Positions 1 through 8,074 of a stretch of 18,595 bases of DNA are shown here, piece by piece (position 1 is the stretch's first letter; every line of letters begins with the position of its first letter). The notes beneath the pieces are model-generated. The model was not told the origin of the DNA and did not search any database. It was given only the letters and a program-made list of their open reading frames with translations. A program made the translations under genes and the position numbers. This DNA comes from UBA5336 sp039034035 (GTDB lineage: Bacteria > Pseudomonadota > Alphaproteobacteria > Caulobacterales > Hyphomonadaceae). The stretch is from NCBI GenBank assembly GCA_039034035.1, contig JBCCBN010000047.1, positions 1 to 18,595 of the forward strand. The letters are read 5' to 3'.

Positions 1-1815
1 ATTGTAGGAGAGCCCCGCCGTTACGAGAAAGTTCGGAACCGGCAAGGCTTCGATATCCGCCTCAAATCCTTGTCCCTGGCCCTCATCGGCATTGAACAGC
101 TGCACGGTATTGTTTGAGCCGCCGACAATCGTCAGCTGCTGGTCCTGCAGTTCGTAGAAGAAGACGTTGGCGTTCGCCCGGACCCGGTTGTCGAACAATT
201 CCGATTTCACCCCGGCCTCATACGACAGCACGGTTTCGCTGTCGGCGATCGACACGGTGTCGCCAAACACCAGACGGCCCTGGATCGAGGGTCCGCGGAA
301 ACCCTTGGCGACACGCCCATACACATTGATGGCGTCGGTCGCAGCATAGGTCGCCGACACATCCCAGCTCACCTGGTCATCGCCGGCCGAGCCCGTAATC
401 GGCCCCAGCGGTGGCGCGCCGAACGGTCCAAGGGTCCGTTCGACGACGAAATCCTTGCTGTCATCGGTCCAGCGCGCACCACCGCTAACCGTTAGCCGGT
501 CCGAGAGGTCATAGGACAGCGACGCAAACAGGCCAAAACTTTCGGTGTCATTCTCACGGATCGCAATCCCGTTGATCGGCTGGCCTGGCGCCAAGGAATC
601 ATAGCTACGGGACGTGATCGTGATGTCTTCATTGAAGAAGAACATGCCGCCCTGGCCACGCAACGCGCCACCGCCATCATAGGCAAAGCGCAGCTCATTG
701 GTCAGCTGCACCAACTCATCCACTTCGCCGGAGCTTTCGGACGGGAAGGGAATGAAGCCTGGCCCGAAATTACCCTCGCCCAGGAACGCGGCACCGAACC
801 CGCCATCAATATCGCCGCGCGAGAACACTTCGGCCTCTTCCCGGCCCAGAATATAGGTCACGTCGAGGGCGTCCGAGAGCGACTTTTCGAGCGTCAAGGT
901 CAACCCGAAGGAATCCTGGCGCAGCGGACCATTGCCCTCCAGCGCGCCATCAAACGCGACGGTTTCGAAGTCGAATCCGGGGGCGAGGCCCCGCTGGCCC
1001 GGCTCGATGATATTGGCCCGGAACAGACGCGCGCTGGAATCATTGGAGCGGCCATGGACGTTGATCAGGGCCGTGAAATCATTGTCGAACGGCGACAGCA
1101 GCAATTGCAGGCGACCTGCGCTTTCCTCGAAGCCTTCATAGACATCGTCCTCGCCGGTAAAGGCATTGTCCACGAAATCGTCCCGGCTCTGGTAGAGCCC
1201 CGACACCCGTACGGCCAGGGCATCGCTCCAGCGCCCACCCACGGCGCCTTCGATTTCCGTCAGCCCCCGTTCGCCAACCGCGAAGCGCCCGTAACTGGGG
1301 GTCCCGTCGCCGGGCCGCACGCTATCGAACTTGATGATGCCCCCCGGCGTATTCCGGCCGAACAGCGTGCCCTGAGGCCCGCGCAGCACCTCGATCCCGG
1401 CCACGTCGAACACCGGGAATCCCTTCAGGATCGGGTTCTCATAGGGCACCTGATCGTACACCAGCGAAACCGGCTGGGTCGCGTTCAGGTCAAAATCGGT
1501 ATTGCCAATGCCGCGAATATAAAAGCGGGGGAAGGCACGCCCGAACGAGCTTTCCGCAATCACGCTGGGCACCCGTGCCGACAGGAACCGGATGTCGGCC
1601 CCCCCGGCTTTCAGATTGTCCAGCTTCTCTCCGGCAAGTGTCGACACCGAGATCGGAACGTCCTGCAGGTTCTCTTCCACCCGCTGGGCGGTCACGGTGA
1701 TCGTGCCGAGCCGGGCTTCATCGTCGGCCTCCTGGGCAATGGCGGTGCCGCCGGTGACGGCCAGGGCTGCGGCGCCGACGCCGGACAGGAAGCGGAGAAG
1801 CGTGGAATCGGTCAT
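1..1815 (-). CDS. TonB-dependent receptor (partial, C-terminus beyond left edge)
   Basis: An outer-membrane receptor that imports siderophores, vitamins, glycans or similar ligands with energy from TonB/ExbBD. The frame is open for 605 codons from the ATG at 1815 to the window edge. Residues 1-28 look like a signal peptide (charged start, Ala/Gly-rich core, ending AIAQ). A TonB-box-like segment GTITVTAQR lies at about 37-45, followed by the plug domain with DVPISV (52-57), FYIRGIGNTDFD (98-109) and the hallmark VLRGPQGTLFGRNTPGG (143-159). The remaining visible part resembles beta-barrel strands, and the last visible residues (LVTAGLSYN) are barrel-like. AGGTGA about 7 nt upstream supports the start. 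The plug is of the type common in sphingomonad- and Caulobacter-like receptors for catabolic substrates. The ligand cannot be read from sequence. The divergent LysR gene is a possible regulator. The barrel end is missing here. Confidence 0.95.
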   Translation of the reverse strand, partial: MTDSTLLRFLSGVGAAALAVTGGTAIAQEADDEARLGTITVTAQRVEENLQDVPISVSTLAGEKLDNLKAGGADIRFLSARVPSVIAESSFGRAFPRFYIRGIGNTDFDLNATQPVSLVYDQVPYENPILKGFPVFDVAGIEVLRGPQGTLFGRNTPGGIIKFDSVRPGDGTPSYGRFAVGERGLTEIEGAVGGRWSDALAVRVSGLYQSRDDFVDNAFTGEDDVYEGFEESAGRLQLLLSPFDNDFTALINVHGRSNDSSARLFRANIIEPGQRGLAPGFDFETVAFDGALEGNGPLRQDSFGLTLTLEKSLSDALDVTYILGREEAEVFSRGDIDGGFGAAFLGEGNFGPGFIPFPSESSGEVDELVQLTNELRFAYDGGGALRGQGGMFFFNEDITITSRSYDSLAPGQPINGIAIRENDTESFGLFASLSYDLSDRLTVSGGARWTDDSKDFVVERTLGPFGAPPLGPITGSAGDDQVSWDVSATYAATDAINVYGRVAKGFRGPSIQGRLVFGDTVSIADSETVLSYEAGVKSELFDNRVRANANVFFYELQDQQLTIVGGSNNTVQLFNADEGQGQGFEADIEALPVPNFLVTAGLSYN

Positions 1816-1897
1816 GGGGGTATCACCTGTTCTGGTGTCCATACGGCGCTCGCGGGACGATAAGAGCGCCGTTTCTAGCGTGACGCTTTCATTACAG

Positions 1898-1909
1898 CCC
1901 GGCGCCGGG
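1898..1909. promoter_or_regulatory. 12-bp perfect palindrome between receptor and LysR genes
   Basis: CCCGGCGCCGGG is a perfect palindrome in the 249-bp divergent gap between the TonB-dependent receptor (start 1815) and the LysR gene (start 2065). It is 83 bp upstream of the receptor start. It could be an operator or a hairpin in the receptor leader. In DNA this GC-rich, chance 12-bp palindromes are not rare, so this is weak evidence. I saw no convincing -35/-10 pair for either gene in this gap. Confidence 0.25.
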
Positions 1910-2064
1910 TCAAGCAGAAGCGCGGCTTGCGCTGGTGCGGGAACCGCAATTGACCGAAGATCGTGACACATTGGCAACGATCCGCCTTGAAAACGGTCGT
2001 ATCCCTACCGCCGGGTCCCTATCTGCTCCAGTAAACCGACCCCGAAAGCAGGAGCAAACCCGGC

Positions 2065-3024
2065 ATGGCTGACCGCATCGAGTCGTGGGACCTGTTCTTG
2101 AAAGTGGCTGAATTCGGCAGCTTTTCCGAAGCCGCCCGCCGCGCTGGCGTAAGCCCCGGCCAGGTCTCCAAGACAATTTCAAGCCTGGAAGGCCAGATCG
2201 GTTCACGGCTGTTTGAACGGACCACCCGCGCTGTGCGTCTCACGGCCGAGGGGCAGGCCCATATTGAGCCCGCCGAATTGCTGATCCAGGCCGCCGACCG
2301 TTTGCGCGCCAGTGCGGCTGAAGACCCGACGCTGGTCGGAACCATCCGCGTGAGCGCGCCCATCATCTATGGCACCCGTATCGTGGCGCCACTGATTGCG
2401 GGTTTCCTCGACGACCATCCTGACCTGAACATCCGGCTCAGCCTGACCGATCGCCCAGTGGACCTCGTCAATGACGGGGTCGACATCGCACTCCGCATCG
2501 GGACGTTGGCCGACACCAGCCTCAAGGGCCGGCGGCTATCATCTATCAACATGCAACTGCTTGCCGCGCCCGCGCTCTGGGCGGGCAGAGTACCGCCCGC
2601 GCGGCCCTCGGATCTGGCGAACCAGCCCTGTGTGATCGACCTCAACATGTCCGAACCCAGACGCTGGACTTTCCTGGCCGGTTCAAACAGCGAAACCGTG
2701 CGGGTCGATGGGCGGCTGGAAACAGACTCCGCCGATGTCGCCCTCCAGGCGACCCAGGCCGGGCTCGGGATTGGCCTGATCCCCGATTTCTGCCTGTGCG
2801 AAGGCGCCACAGACGGGCTAGAGCCGGTGCTGCCCGGCTGGCAGGCACCGACCCGCGATGTCTGGCTGCTCTGGCCATCGGCGCGCCACCTGGCGCTACG
2901 CACACGCAAGCTCGTTGATTACCTGGCCCGGCAGGTTCCGCTCAAACAGGCGGAAGGCCGCGAGGCGTGCGTGAATACCGAGCCCAGAACCCTTTCATCT
3001 GAATTTGAGCCCCCTGACCGCTAG
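2065..3024 (+). CDS. LysR-family transcriptional regulator
   Basis: A 319-residue LysR-type regulator. Residues 1-60 form the winged helix-turn-helix: ESWDLFLKVAEFGSFSEAAR, then the recognition region AGVSPGQVSKTISSLE and SRLFERTTRAVRLTAEG. Residues 90-300 are the periplasmic-binding-protein-like effector domain (GTIRVSAPIIYG; VDIALRIGTL; ADVALQATQAGLGIGLIPD). The form of the effector domain fits the CrgA/DsdC-like aromatic-regulator branch often seen beside catabolic or transport genes. AGGAG about 10 nt upstream supports the start. LysR proteins usually regulate a divergent neighbour, so the TonB-dependent receptor is the obvious candidate target; this is inference. The last 20-25 residues (TEPRTLSSEFEPPDR) go beyond the usual end of the family, and the codons from 2994 onward lie inside the left arm of a 144-bp palindrome, as if the gene end had been overwritten by that element. 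Confidence 0.93.
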   Translation: MADRIESWDLFLKVAEFGSFSEAARRAGVSPGQVSKTISSLEGQIGSRLFERTTRAVRLTAEGQAHIEPAELLIQAADRLRASAAEDPTLVGTIRVSAPIIYGTRIVAPLIAGFLDDHPDLNIRLSLTDRPVDLVNDGVDIALRIGTLADTSLKGRRLSSINMQLLAAPALWAGRVPPARPSDLANQPCVIDLNMSEPRRWTFLAGSNSETVRVDGRLETDSADVALQATQAGLGIGLIPDFCLCEGATDGLEPVLPGWQAPTRDVWLLWPSARHLALRTRKLVDYLARQVPLKQAEGREACVNTEPRTLSSEFEPPDR

Positions 3025-3137
3025 AGTTCTGGGCCAGGGACAGGAGCAGATCGCACCAGCATGTGAGCATGCTGGGCGGATTGCCACGCAGCCCTGGCGC
3101 GAAAGGCCGGTGGTCAGGTGGCTCAAATGCAGATGAA
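2994..3137. repeat. 144-bp imperfect palindrome (long foldback element)
   Basis: Positions 2994-3065 pair with 3066-3137 about one centre (3065.5). By hand alignment 49 of 72 positions match. The outer 26 bp (2994-3019 against 3112-3137) match at 24. An inner block GCCAGGG (3033-3039) / CCCTGGC (3092-3098) and a tip hairpin CCAGCATG-TGAG-CATGCTGG (3056-3075) share exactly the same centre. A second, overlapping pair GCCCAGAAC (2982-2990) / GTTCTGGGC (3026-3034) could form an alternative hairpin with the left arm. The element spans the last codons and stop of the LysR gene and the gap before the stop of the convergent Pro/Ala-rich gene. It may serve as a bidirectional terminator, a structured RNA, or be a decayed palindromic mobile repeat. 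Confidence 0.75.
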
Positions 3138-3143
3138 GCGGCT

Positions 3144-4943
3144 CTAGTTCCAGGGATTAAAGCGCGTGATGGGCTTCGGCTTCGGCGCAATCACATCGTC
3201 TTCCTCGTCCGTATCGGACTCGTTCGCATCGGGGCTCTGCGGAGACGCTGCCTGGACTGGCGGTTGAGACGCTTCTGATTTCGGTGCCGGCGCGGGAGCC
3301 GGTGCCGTTGCAGGCGCAGGTGCAGGCTGGTGGGGTGTTGAAGGGGCCGGTGCAGCGCGCATTGTTGGTTCGGCTGGCTTCGGTGCCGGCGACGGATCTG
3401 GCGTAGCCGTTGCCGCCACCGGCGAAGGCGAGGGCGACGGCGCCGGGGTCGGCTTCGGAGCGAGCGCAGGCGTCGATACCGGCGGTCGGCTTTGCGCTGG
3501 CGTGGGTGCGGACTGAACCACCGTTGTGGGCTGGGGCGCCGGTCGTGTCGCAGCGGGTGGCGATTGCGGGGCCGGCGCGGGAGCAGGACGGGGCGAGGGC
3601 GGAACCGAAGTTTGCGGCGGCGGCTCACTCGGCTTTCCGGCCGATGGGTTTGCCATTCCCCCCCGCAAGGACCCAAGCCCCAGCCCGGTCGCTGCACCGG
3701 CCACGGCAGGCCGTGCGGGAGACGCACTCGGCGCCGCTGGAGGCGCGGAGGGCGCCGATGCCTGGCTTGGTGTAGGGGCCGTGGATGGTGTGGGTGCGGG
3801 CTTGGCGGGTGTGGGTGTCGGCGCTGGTGCCGGGGCCGGAGTCGTCGCCGGTGTTGACGCTGTTGGGGCCGAACCGCCAGCGTTGATCGACCCTGAAAAG
3901 CTCGCGCCCGTTGCCGGTCGCGATGGCGGCGCAGGGGTCGGCGTTGCGGGTGCTGACGTCAGCGTCGCGGGCGGCGATTGGGGCGGCGTCGGCGTTTGCG
4001 CGGAGGGCGATGGGGACGCCGGCGTCGATTGCGACGCTGATCCGGTCATCGCCCGAGGCGCTGGCTCTGGCGAAGGTTGCGCCGGCGGCGTACGGGTCGC
4101 CTGCGCGAGTGACGACGCCGAGGGGGCCGGCGACGTTGCAGCCTGCCGGTTGGCGCCGGTCCCGCTCAGTGCGCCCAATCCAATGCCCGTCATGGGCCCG
4201 GTCCGAGGCGCGGCGGGTTGTGATGGCGGTGTTGCTGGCGCCGGCGTTGCCGATGTCGGCGATGCACTACTCGTTGGCGCGGCGGCAGGTTGCGCTGTCT
4301 TTGCGGGCGCCTCGGCCGAAGCGGGCGGTGTCTCAACCGGTTTGGCTGCAGACGGCTGAGCTGCCGGTTGCGACACCGGTGCGGTCGATCGTACTTGCGG
4401 CGCCGCTGAACCCGCACCTGACGGGCCCACTGCGCCTGCTGCGCCAGACGCGGCAGCCGGCTCAGCCGACGACGGCGTCCCCAGCACGGCACCCCCAACG
4501 CGCTCGGCAGCAGCCGCGGTCTCGTCCGCGGGGTCTTCCACCTTTGCAACGGGATCCTTATCGCCGTCTTCCTTCACCACGGCATCCACTTTCAGCGGCG
4601 CCGGCGCAGCAACGCCGAGCCCCTTCAGCACGCTGTCGATCGCATCTTCTGTGCCCTTGGCTTGCCGGCTCGCTTCCTGAAACAGCTCCGCGACAAGGGT
4701 CCGATAGGTTCCGCTTTCGCCGTCGAGCTTGGTGTCAGCCAGGTCTTCCGGGCTCGCCTCTTCCAGCACCTTGCCGTCCGTCGTCGTCAACACCACGCTG
4801 TGCGGGTCGCGCGACAGCACCACACGATACCCTTCGGTATCGTAACGCACCGCGCCGGTGGCATCCTCTTCCCAGACGACCTTGCGCGCGGCGGTCATCT
4901 CTTTCAGTTTGTCGATCAGTTTACACGTCGAAGGGTGCAGCAT
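3144..4943 (-). CDS. Pro/Ala-rich protein with N-terminal alpha/beta domain, function unknown
   Basis: I do not recognise a named family for this 599-residue protein. Residues 1-110 look like a folded domain: a helix (LIDKLKEMTAARKVVWEED), beta strands (YRVVLSRD, SVVLTTTDGKVLEE) and a C-terminal helix (YRTLVAELFQEASRQAKG, then DSVLKGLG). The pattern recalls small stand-alone bacterial proteins of unknown function of about 110 residues. Residues 111-575 are a low-complexity Pro/Ala/Ser/Thr linker with two related Gly motifs, GIGLGALSGTGANRQ (253-267) and GLGLGSLRGGMANPS (420-434), and a looser one (346-358). It ends with an acidic patch (NESDTDEEDD, 574-583) and a basic-aromatic tail, PKPITRFNPWN. 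There is no signal peptide or membrane segment, so it is probably cytoplasmic, perhaps a tether or adaptor. The start has only a weak AGGCGG upstream; ATG at residue 16 is an alternative, but would cut the first helix. Convergent with the LysR gene. Confidence 0.8.
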   Translation of the reverse strand: MLHPSTCKLIDKLKEMTAARKVVWEEDATGAVRYDTEGYRVVLSRDPHSVVLTTTDGKVLEEASPEDLADTKLDGESGTYRTLVAELFQEASRQAKGTEDAIDSVLKGLGVAAPAPLKVDAVVKEDGDKDPVAKVEDPADETAAAAERVGGAVLGTPSSAEPAAASGAAGAVGPSGAGSAAPQVRSTAPVSQPAAQPSAAKPVETPPASAEAPAKTAQPAAAPTSSASPTSATPAPATPPSQPAAPRTGPMTGIGLGALSGTGANRQAATSPAPSASSLAQATRTPPAQPSPEPAPRAMTGSASQSTPASPSPSAQTPTPPQSPPATLTSAPATPTPAPPSRPATGASFSGSINAGGSAPTASTPATTPAPAPAPTPTPAKPAPTPSTAPTPSQASAPSAPPAAPSASPARPAVAGAATGLGLGSLRGGMANPSAGKPSEPPPQTSVPPSPRPAPAPAPQSPPAATRPAPQPTTVVQSAPTPAQSRPPVSTPALAPKPTPAPSPSPSPVAATATPDPSPAPKPAEPTMRAAPAPSTPHQPAPAPATAPAPAPAPKSEASQPPVQAASPQSPDANESDTDEEDDVIAPKPKPITRFNPWN

Positions 4944-5130
4944 GAGGGGGCGTCCGCCTGAAAATACCTACGCCCACTTGATAGGACGCCGAGACGAGGA
5001 ATCCAACGCTTGTTCGGCACCAGGGCGCAAAATGTCCTTGTGATCGCTGCATTTTTTCGGGCGAACGTCCGGAGCTATTCGGGCAGATGTTCAGCGTACC
5101 GCCCGCTTCACCGCGAGGGGGCTCCAATTC

Positions 5131-5838
5131 TCAGCCCGTTTCGGCCCGGACCCTCTCAATGTCATCCAGAAAGTCAGCCACTGGATCGGCGCCTTCTGCA
5201 ACCGAAAGGTCCGTTCGAAAGCCCTTCACCACGCCCTCGGGTGAGACCAGAAGATAGCTCGGCGTCCATGCGATCTGCAGCGCGTCCCGTAACGCAGCGT
5301 CGGGGTCAACCAGCGTGGGGTAGGAAAACCCGACCGCGTCGAAATAGGCGCCGATAGACCCGTAAGTCCCGTAAGCCTCGTCGGTGCGGGCCGCGCTGGC
5401 TGGAGTGTGGATCGACAGGAAATCGATATCCGGGCGACCGGCCAGTTCATCGGCCAATTCAGCCATGTAAGGGCCATCCTTTCGGCAATCGCCACACCAC
5501 ACACCCCACACATCAATCACGGTCCATTGGTCGAGGGCGCCGGTGCTCCGCACCTCGCCCGTTACCATGGTGCCCTCCACGTCCGGCAATGTCTCGCCAA
5601 ACAGGTCATAAGTGTAAGGACGGCCATCTCCATCCCGCATCACCCCGTTCTTCTCGGTGGCGGTGGCAGGCGGCGGCGAATTGGTCGTGATGAAACCGGT
5701 GGCTGCGAGCGGATCTGTAGACACGCCGTGGGTGGTATCCGCGGCGATGTCTGTCTCGGCTTGCGATCCTGCATCCGGCGCACCGCATCCGGCGACGAGG
5801 ACGGCACCAACCAGTATCGGGGCGAGGCTCTTGAACAT
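5131..5838 (-). CDS. Thioredoxin-like (TlpA/ResA type) lipoprotein
   Basis: A 235-residue lipoprotein that should act in the periplasm as a thiol-disulfide oxidoreductase. Residues 1-17 are a short signal peptide with lipobox VAGC (lipidated Cys18), followed by a flexible Ala/Thr/Pro-rich region to about residue 65. The thioredoxin fold has the redox motif WCGDC (Cys115, Cys118) in WGVWCGDCRKDGPYM, and the cis-proline loop WTPSYLLVSPEG (Pro193). CGDC is unusual beside the common CGPC/CxPC; the Asp will alter redox potential. The chosen ATG (5838) has AAAGGA 6 nt upstream and puts the signal peptide at the very N-terminus; an in-frame ATG at 5853 would add five residues. The gene begins about 24 nt after the stop of the upstream MATE gene, so the two are probably co-transcribed. 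Partner proteins (cytochrome c maturation, peroxide defence) cannot be told from here. Confidence 0.88.
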   Translation of the reverse strand: MFKSLAPILVGAVLVAGCGAPDAGSQAETDIAADTTHGVSTDPLAATGFITTNSPPPATATEKNGVMRDGDGRPYTYDLFGETLPDVEGTMVTGEVRSTGALDQWTVIDVWGVWCGDCRKDGPYMAELADELAGRPDIDFLSIHTPASAARTDEAYGTYGSIGAYFDAVGFSYPTLVDPDAALRDALQIAWTPSYLLVSPEGVVKGFRTDLSVAEGADPVADFLDDIERVRAETG

Positions 5839-5862
5839 CGAAGATCCTTTCATCAGGAATAT

Positions 5863-7275
5863 CTACTCCCCGGGCGGAGCGGGGGTCGGAACAGGTTTGT
5901 CGGTCCGGCGAGCGCCCGGCCGCCAGGCCCGGTCCGGATCGGCGCGACCAGACCCATAATGGTCCACCAGACGAAGCGCGAGCCACAGACCCAGCACACC
6001 GAAAGCGATGCCGCCCACGCCCTGGCCCACAATTACACCCGGCGCACCGCCAATCGCCGCACCGGCAATCACGAATGGCGCGATGCCCAACGTGTTACGG
6101 CCCCAGTTCAGCAGCGAAGACCAGAGCGGCCGCTTGAGATTGTTGAACGCCGCGTTGGATATGAACAACAAGCCGTTGAACACAAACAGCGGAGCGCCCA
6201 ACAGCGCGAACCAGAACACGATCGCCCGGCCATCGGCGTCGAGCTGGAACAGGGTCGCAATCGGTCCTTGCAGAACGATCAACACCGCCCAGGCTGCCGC
6301 CACATACCCCATGGCGAAAAGGGCCGCCCGCATCAGCGTGCCCCGCACCCGGTCGAAATTCCCGGCCCCAAAATTCTGCCCGATGATCGGCCCCACCGCG
6401 CCTGACAGGGCGAAAATCACGCAGAAGGTCAACGGCATCAGCCGGCCAATCACAGCAAATCCGGCGACCGCCTCGTCGCCAAACGGCGCGATCACGCGGG
6501 TGACAACCGAATTACCGATCGGCGTGGCAATATTGGTCAGGATCGCGGGCACAGCGAGACCGAGGATCGGCTTGATGTCGAGCCGGAACCGGGCAGCGTT
6601 GAACGGGGCAAATCCTCCATAGTGGCGAAGGATGGGCAGACCGGCCGTGATCGCCGTCGCAAACCGCGCACACACCGAGGCATAGGCCGCGCCCTCCAGG
6701 CCCAAACCGAGGGCAAAAATGAAAATCGGATCCAGGACAGCATTCACCGCGCCCGCCGACAGGGTCACCATCATTGCCCGGCGGGCATCGCCATGGGCGC
6801 GCAACAGGCCCGACGCCATCAGCCCAAAGGTCGATATTGGCATCGCCAGCACGACGATACGTAAATAGCGGGTGGCATGCTCAAGCGTGTCACCGGTCGC
6901 GCCGATCAATCCCAGCAGGGACGGTGCTGCGGCCCAGAAGACCAGCGACACCACAACGCTCAGCCCTACGCCGAACACCATAGCGCTGGTCGCGAGGGCC
7001 CGCGCTTCATCGGCGTTGCCCGCGCCAATCATCCGGGCCGCCAGTGCACTGACAGCAATGGTCAGCCCCAAGGTCACCGAAAATGTGATGAATAACAGCG
7101 TCGACGCAAACCCAACCGCAGCGGTCAGGGACGGGTCGTCCAGCATGGCGATGAAGACCAGGTCCACAAAGTCGACCAGGAAGATCGACACCAGCCCAAC
7201 GCTGGCAGACAGGGCCATCACCGCAATATGGCGCATCAGGTCGCCTTCGAGGAATTTCGCGGTCGCCTGCGCCAA
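5863..7275 (-). CDS. MATE-family multidrug/metabolite efflux transporter
   Basis: A 470-residue inner-membrane exporter with about 12 hydrophobic segments, the usual size for multidrug and toxic compound extrusion (MATE) proteins, which expel cations or drugs by Na+ or H+ antiport. The N-terminus has the family pattern FLEGDLMRHIAVMALSASVG leading to a VDFVDLVFI helix. Other recognisable parts are GLLRAHGDARRAMMVTLSAG, AVNAVLDPIFIFALGLGLEG and SGAVGPIIGQNFGAGNFDRV, the last being a typical repeat junction. The reading frame begins with TTG (7275), with AAGGA 10 nt upstream. The first ATG (residue 14) would remove FLEGDL, which belongs to the conserved start of the family, so TTG is preferred. 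The C-terminal 30 residues are a charged cytoplasmic tail. The gene is divergent from the GrpB gene and leads into the thioredoxin lipoprotein. The substrate is unknown. Confidence 0.93.
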   Translation of the reverse strand: MAQATAKFLEGDLMRHIAVMALSASVGLVSIFLVDFVDLVFIAMLDDPSLTAAVGFASTLLFITFSVTLGLTIAVSALAARMIGAGNADEARALATSAMVFGVGLSVVVSLVFWAAAPSLLGLIGATGDTLEHATRYLRIVVLAMPISTFGLMASGLLRAHGDARRAMMVTLSAGAVNAVLDPIFIFALGLGLEGAAYASVCARFATAITAGLPILRHYGGFAPFNAARFRLDIKPILGLAVPAILTNIATPIGNSVVTRVIAPFGDEAVAGFAVIGRLMPLTFCVIFALSGAVGPIIGQNFGAGNFDRVRGTLMRAALFAMGYVAAAWAVLIVLQGPIATLFQLDADGRAIVFWFALLGAPLFVFNGLLFISNAAFNNLKRPLWSSLLNWGRNTLGIAPFVIAGAAIGGAPGVIVGQGVGGIAFGVLGLWLALRLVDHYGSGRADPDRAWRPGARRTDKPVPTPAPPGE

Positions 7276-7467
7276 GCCGGTCTTATCCTTGTGGGGAAGG
7301 GCGGAGATCGCTCCGCTACCCTTGTCTTCCTAACCTAGGTGTCTTGCGTCGGCTTACCAACGCCCTTCTCAAAACCGCCAGACCATGCGCGCTAAAGCCT
7401 GTCCATGGCTTAACGTGCACGCCTCTGCCGTCCTTGCTATGGCCGAATGGTGTTGGAGGGGTGTTGC

Positions 7468-8004
7468 GTGGCGTCTGATCGGATTGAAATTGTCGAGTAT
7501 GACCCCGCTTGGCCACACATGTTCGACACTGAACAGGCCGCCCTGTTGAATGCACTGGCGGGCTGCCCTGTCGAAGCCATCGAGCATTTCGGCAGCACCG
7601 CAGTACCTGGCCTTTCGGCCAAACCCGTCATTGATATACTGATTGCTGTTCCAGATCTGAGCCAGGCGAAGGCAAGCTTCCCGGAACGCCTGGCAGCGCT
7701 TGAGTATGTGTTCTGGGCGAACAATCCCCAGCAAGATCGCCTGTTCTTCGTGAAAGGCATGCCGCCCCAGGGCACGGGCCGCACCCATCATGTCCATGTC
7801 ACCGAGCGGATTGGTGAGATGTGGCGCCGTCTCGTGTTTCGCGACTATCTGCGCGCGCACCCGACCGAGGCGGCCAGCTACGCCGTCCTGAAACGGGAGC
7901 TCGCCAGCGGCCATGCCGATGACAGGGAGGGGTACACCCGCGCGAAGGACGATTTTATCGACCAGGTGATGAGGCGTGCCTACCACTGGTCCGAAAGCCG
8001 ATAG
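7468..8004 (+). CDS. GrpB-family (UPF0157) nucleotidyltransferase-like protein
   Basis: A 178-residue protein of the GrpB/UPF0157 family, which has a nucleotidyltransferase-like fold; the same domain is fused to dephospho-CoA kinase in some bacteria. The biochemical role of stand-alone members is not well established. Hallmarks are IVEYDPAWPHMF near the start, the strongly conserved EHFGSTAVPGLSAKPVIDIL (about 33-52), GRTHHVHV and a C-terminal region rich in charged helices (YTRAKDDFIDQVM). I chose the GTG at 7468 because GGAGGGG (7455-7461) lies 6 nt upstream of it. An in-frame ATG at 7447 would add seven residues (MVLEGCC) that overlap this ribosome-binding site and are not family-like. The gene stands alone, divergent from the MATE gene and convergent with the thiolase. 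Confidence 0.9.
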   Translation: MASDRIEIVEYDPAWPHMFDTEQAALLNALAGCPVEAIEHFGSTAVPGLSAKPVIDILIAVPDLSQAKASFPERLAALEYVFWANNPQQDRLFFVKGMPPQGTGRTHHVHVTERIGEMWRRLVFRDYLRAHPTEAASYAVLKRELASGHADDREGYTRAKDDFIDQVMRRAYHWSESR

Positions 8005-8019
8005 TCTTGTTCGTACCGC

Positions 8020-8041
8020 TCCCCGACCAGTGGGCCGGGGA
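8020..8041. terminator. Possible hairpin terminator between GrpB and thiolase genes
   Basis: TCCCCG (8020-8025) and CGGGGA (8036-8041) form a 6-bp stem with a 10-nt loop in the 70-bp gap between two convergent genes. There is no run of T on either side. It may help end both transcripts, but the evidence is only the inverted repeat and its position. Confidence 0.3.
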
Positions 8042-8074
8042 ACGATCAGGTGATGCCGTTCTGGGTATCGGGTG

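Noticed and set aside
1054..1863. A 269-codon open frame on the plus strand opposite the TonB-dependent receptor
   Set aside because: It lies antisense to a clearly recognisable receptor with conserved plug motifs. Its product is low in hydrophobic core patterns and matches no family; it reflects GC-rich codon bias.
3526..4945. Long plus-strand open frames (277 and 344 codons) opposite the Pro/Ala-rich gene
   Set aside because: They are Gly/Ala- or Arg/Pro-rich mirror products of a GCN/CCN codon repeat. The minus-strand frame has a folded N-domain and a coherent tail, so it is the real one, although low complexity makes proof by eye harder here.
7334..7341. ACCTAGGT palindrome in the MATE / GrpB divergent gap
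   Set aside because: Only 8 bp, with no supporting promoter elements.
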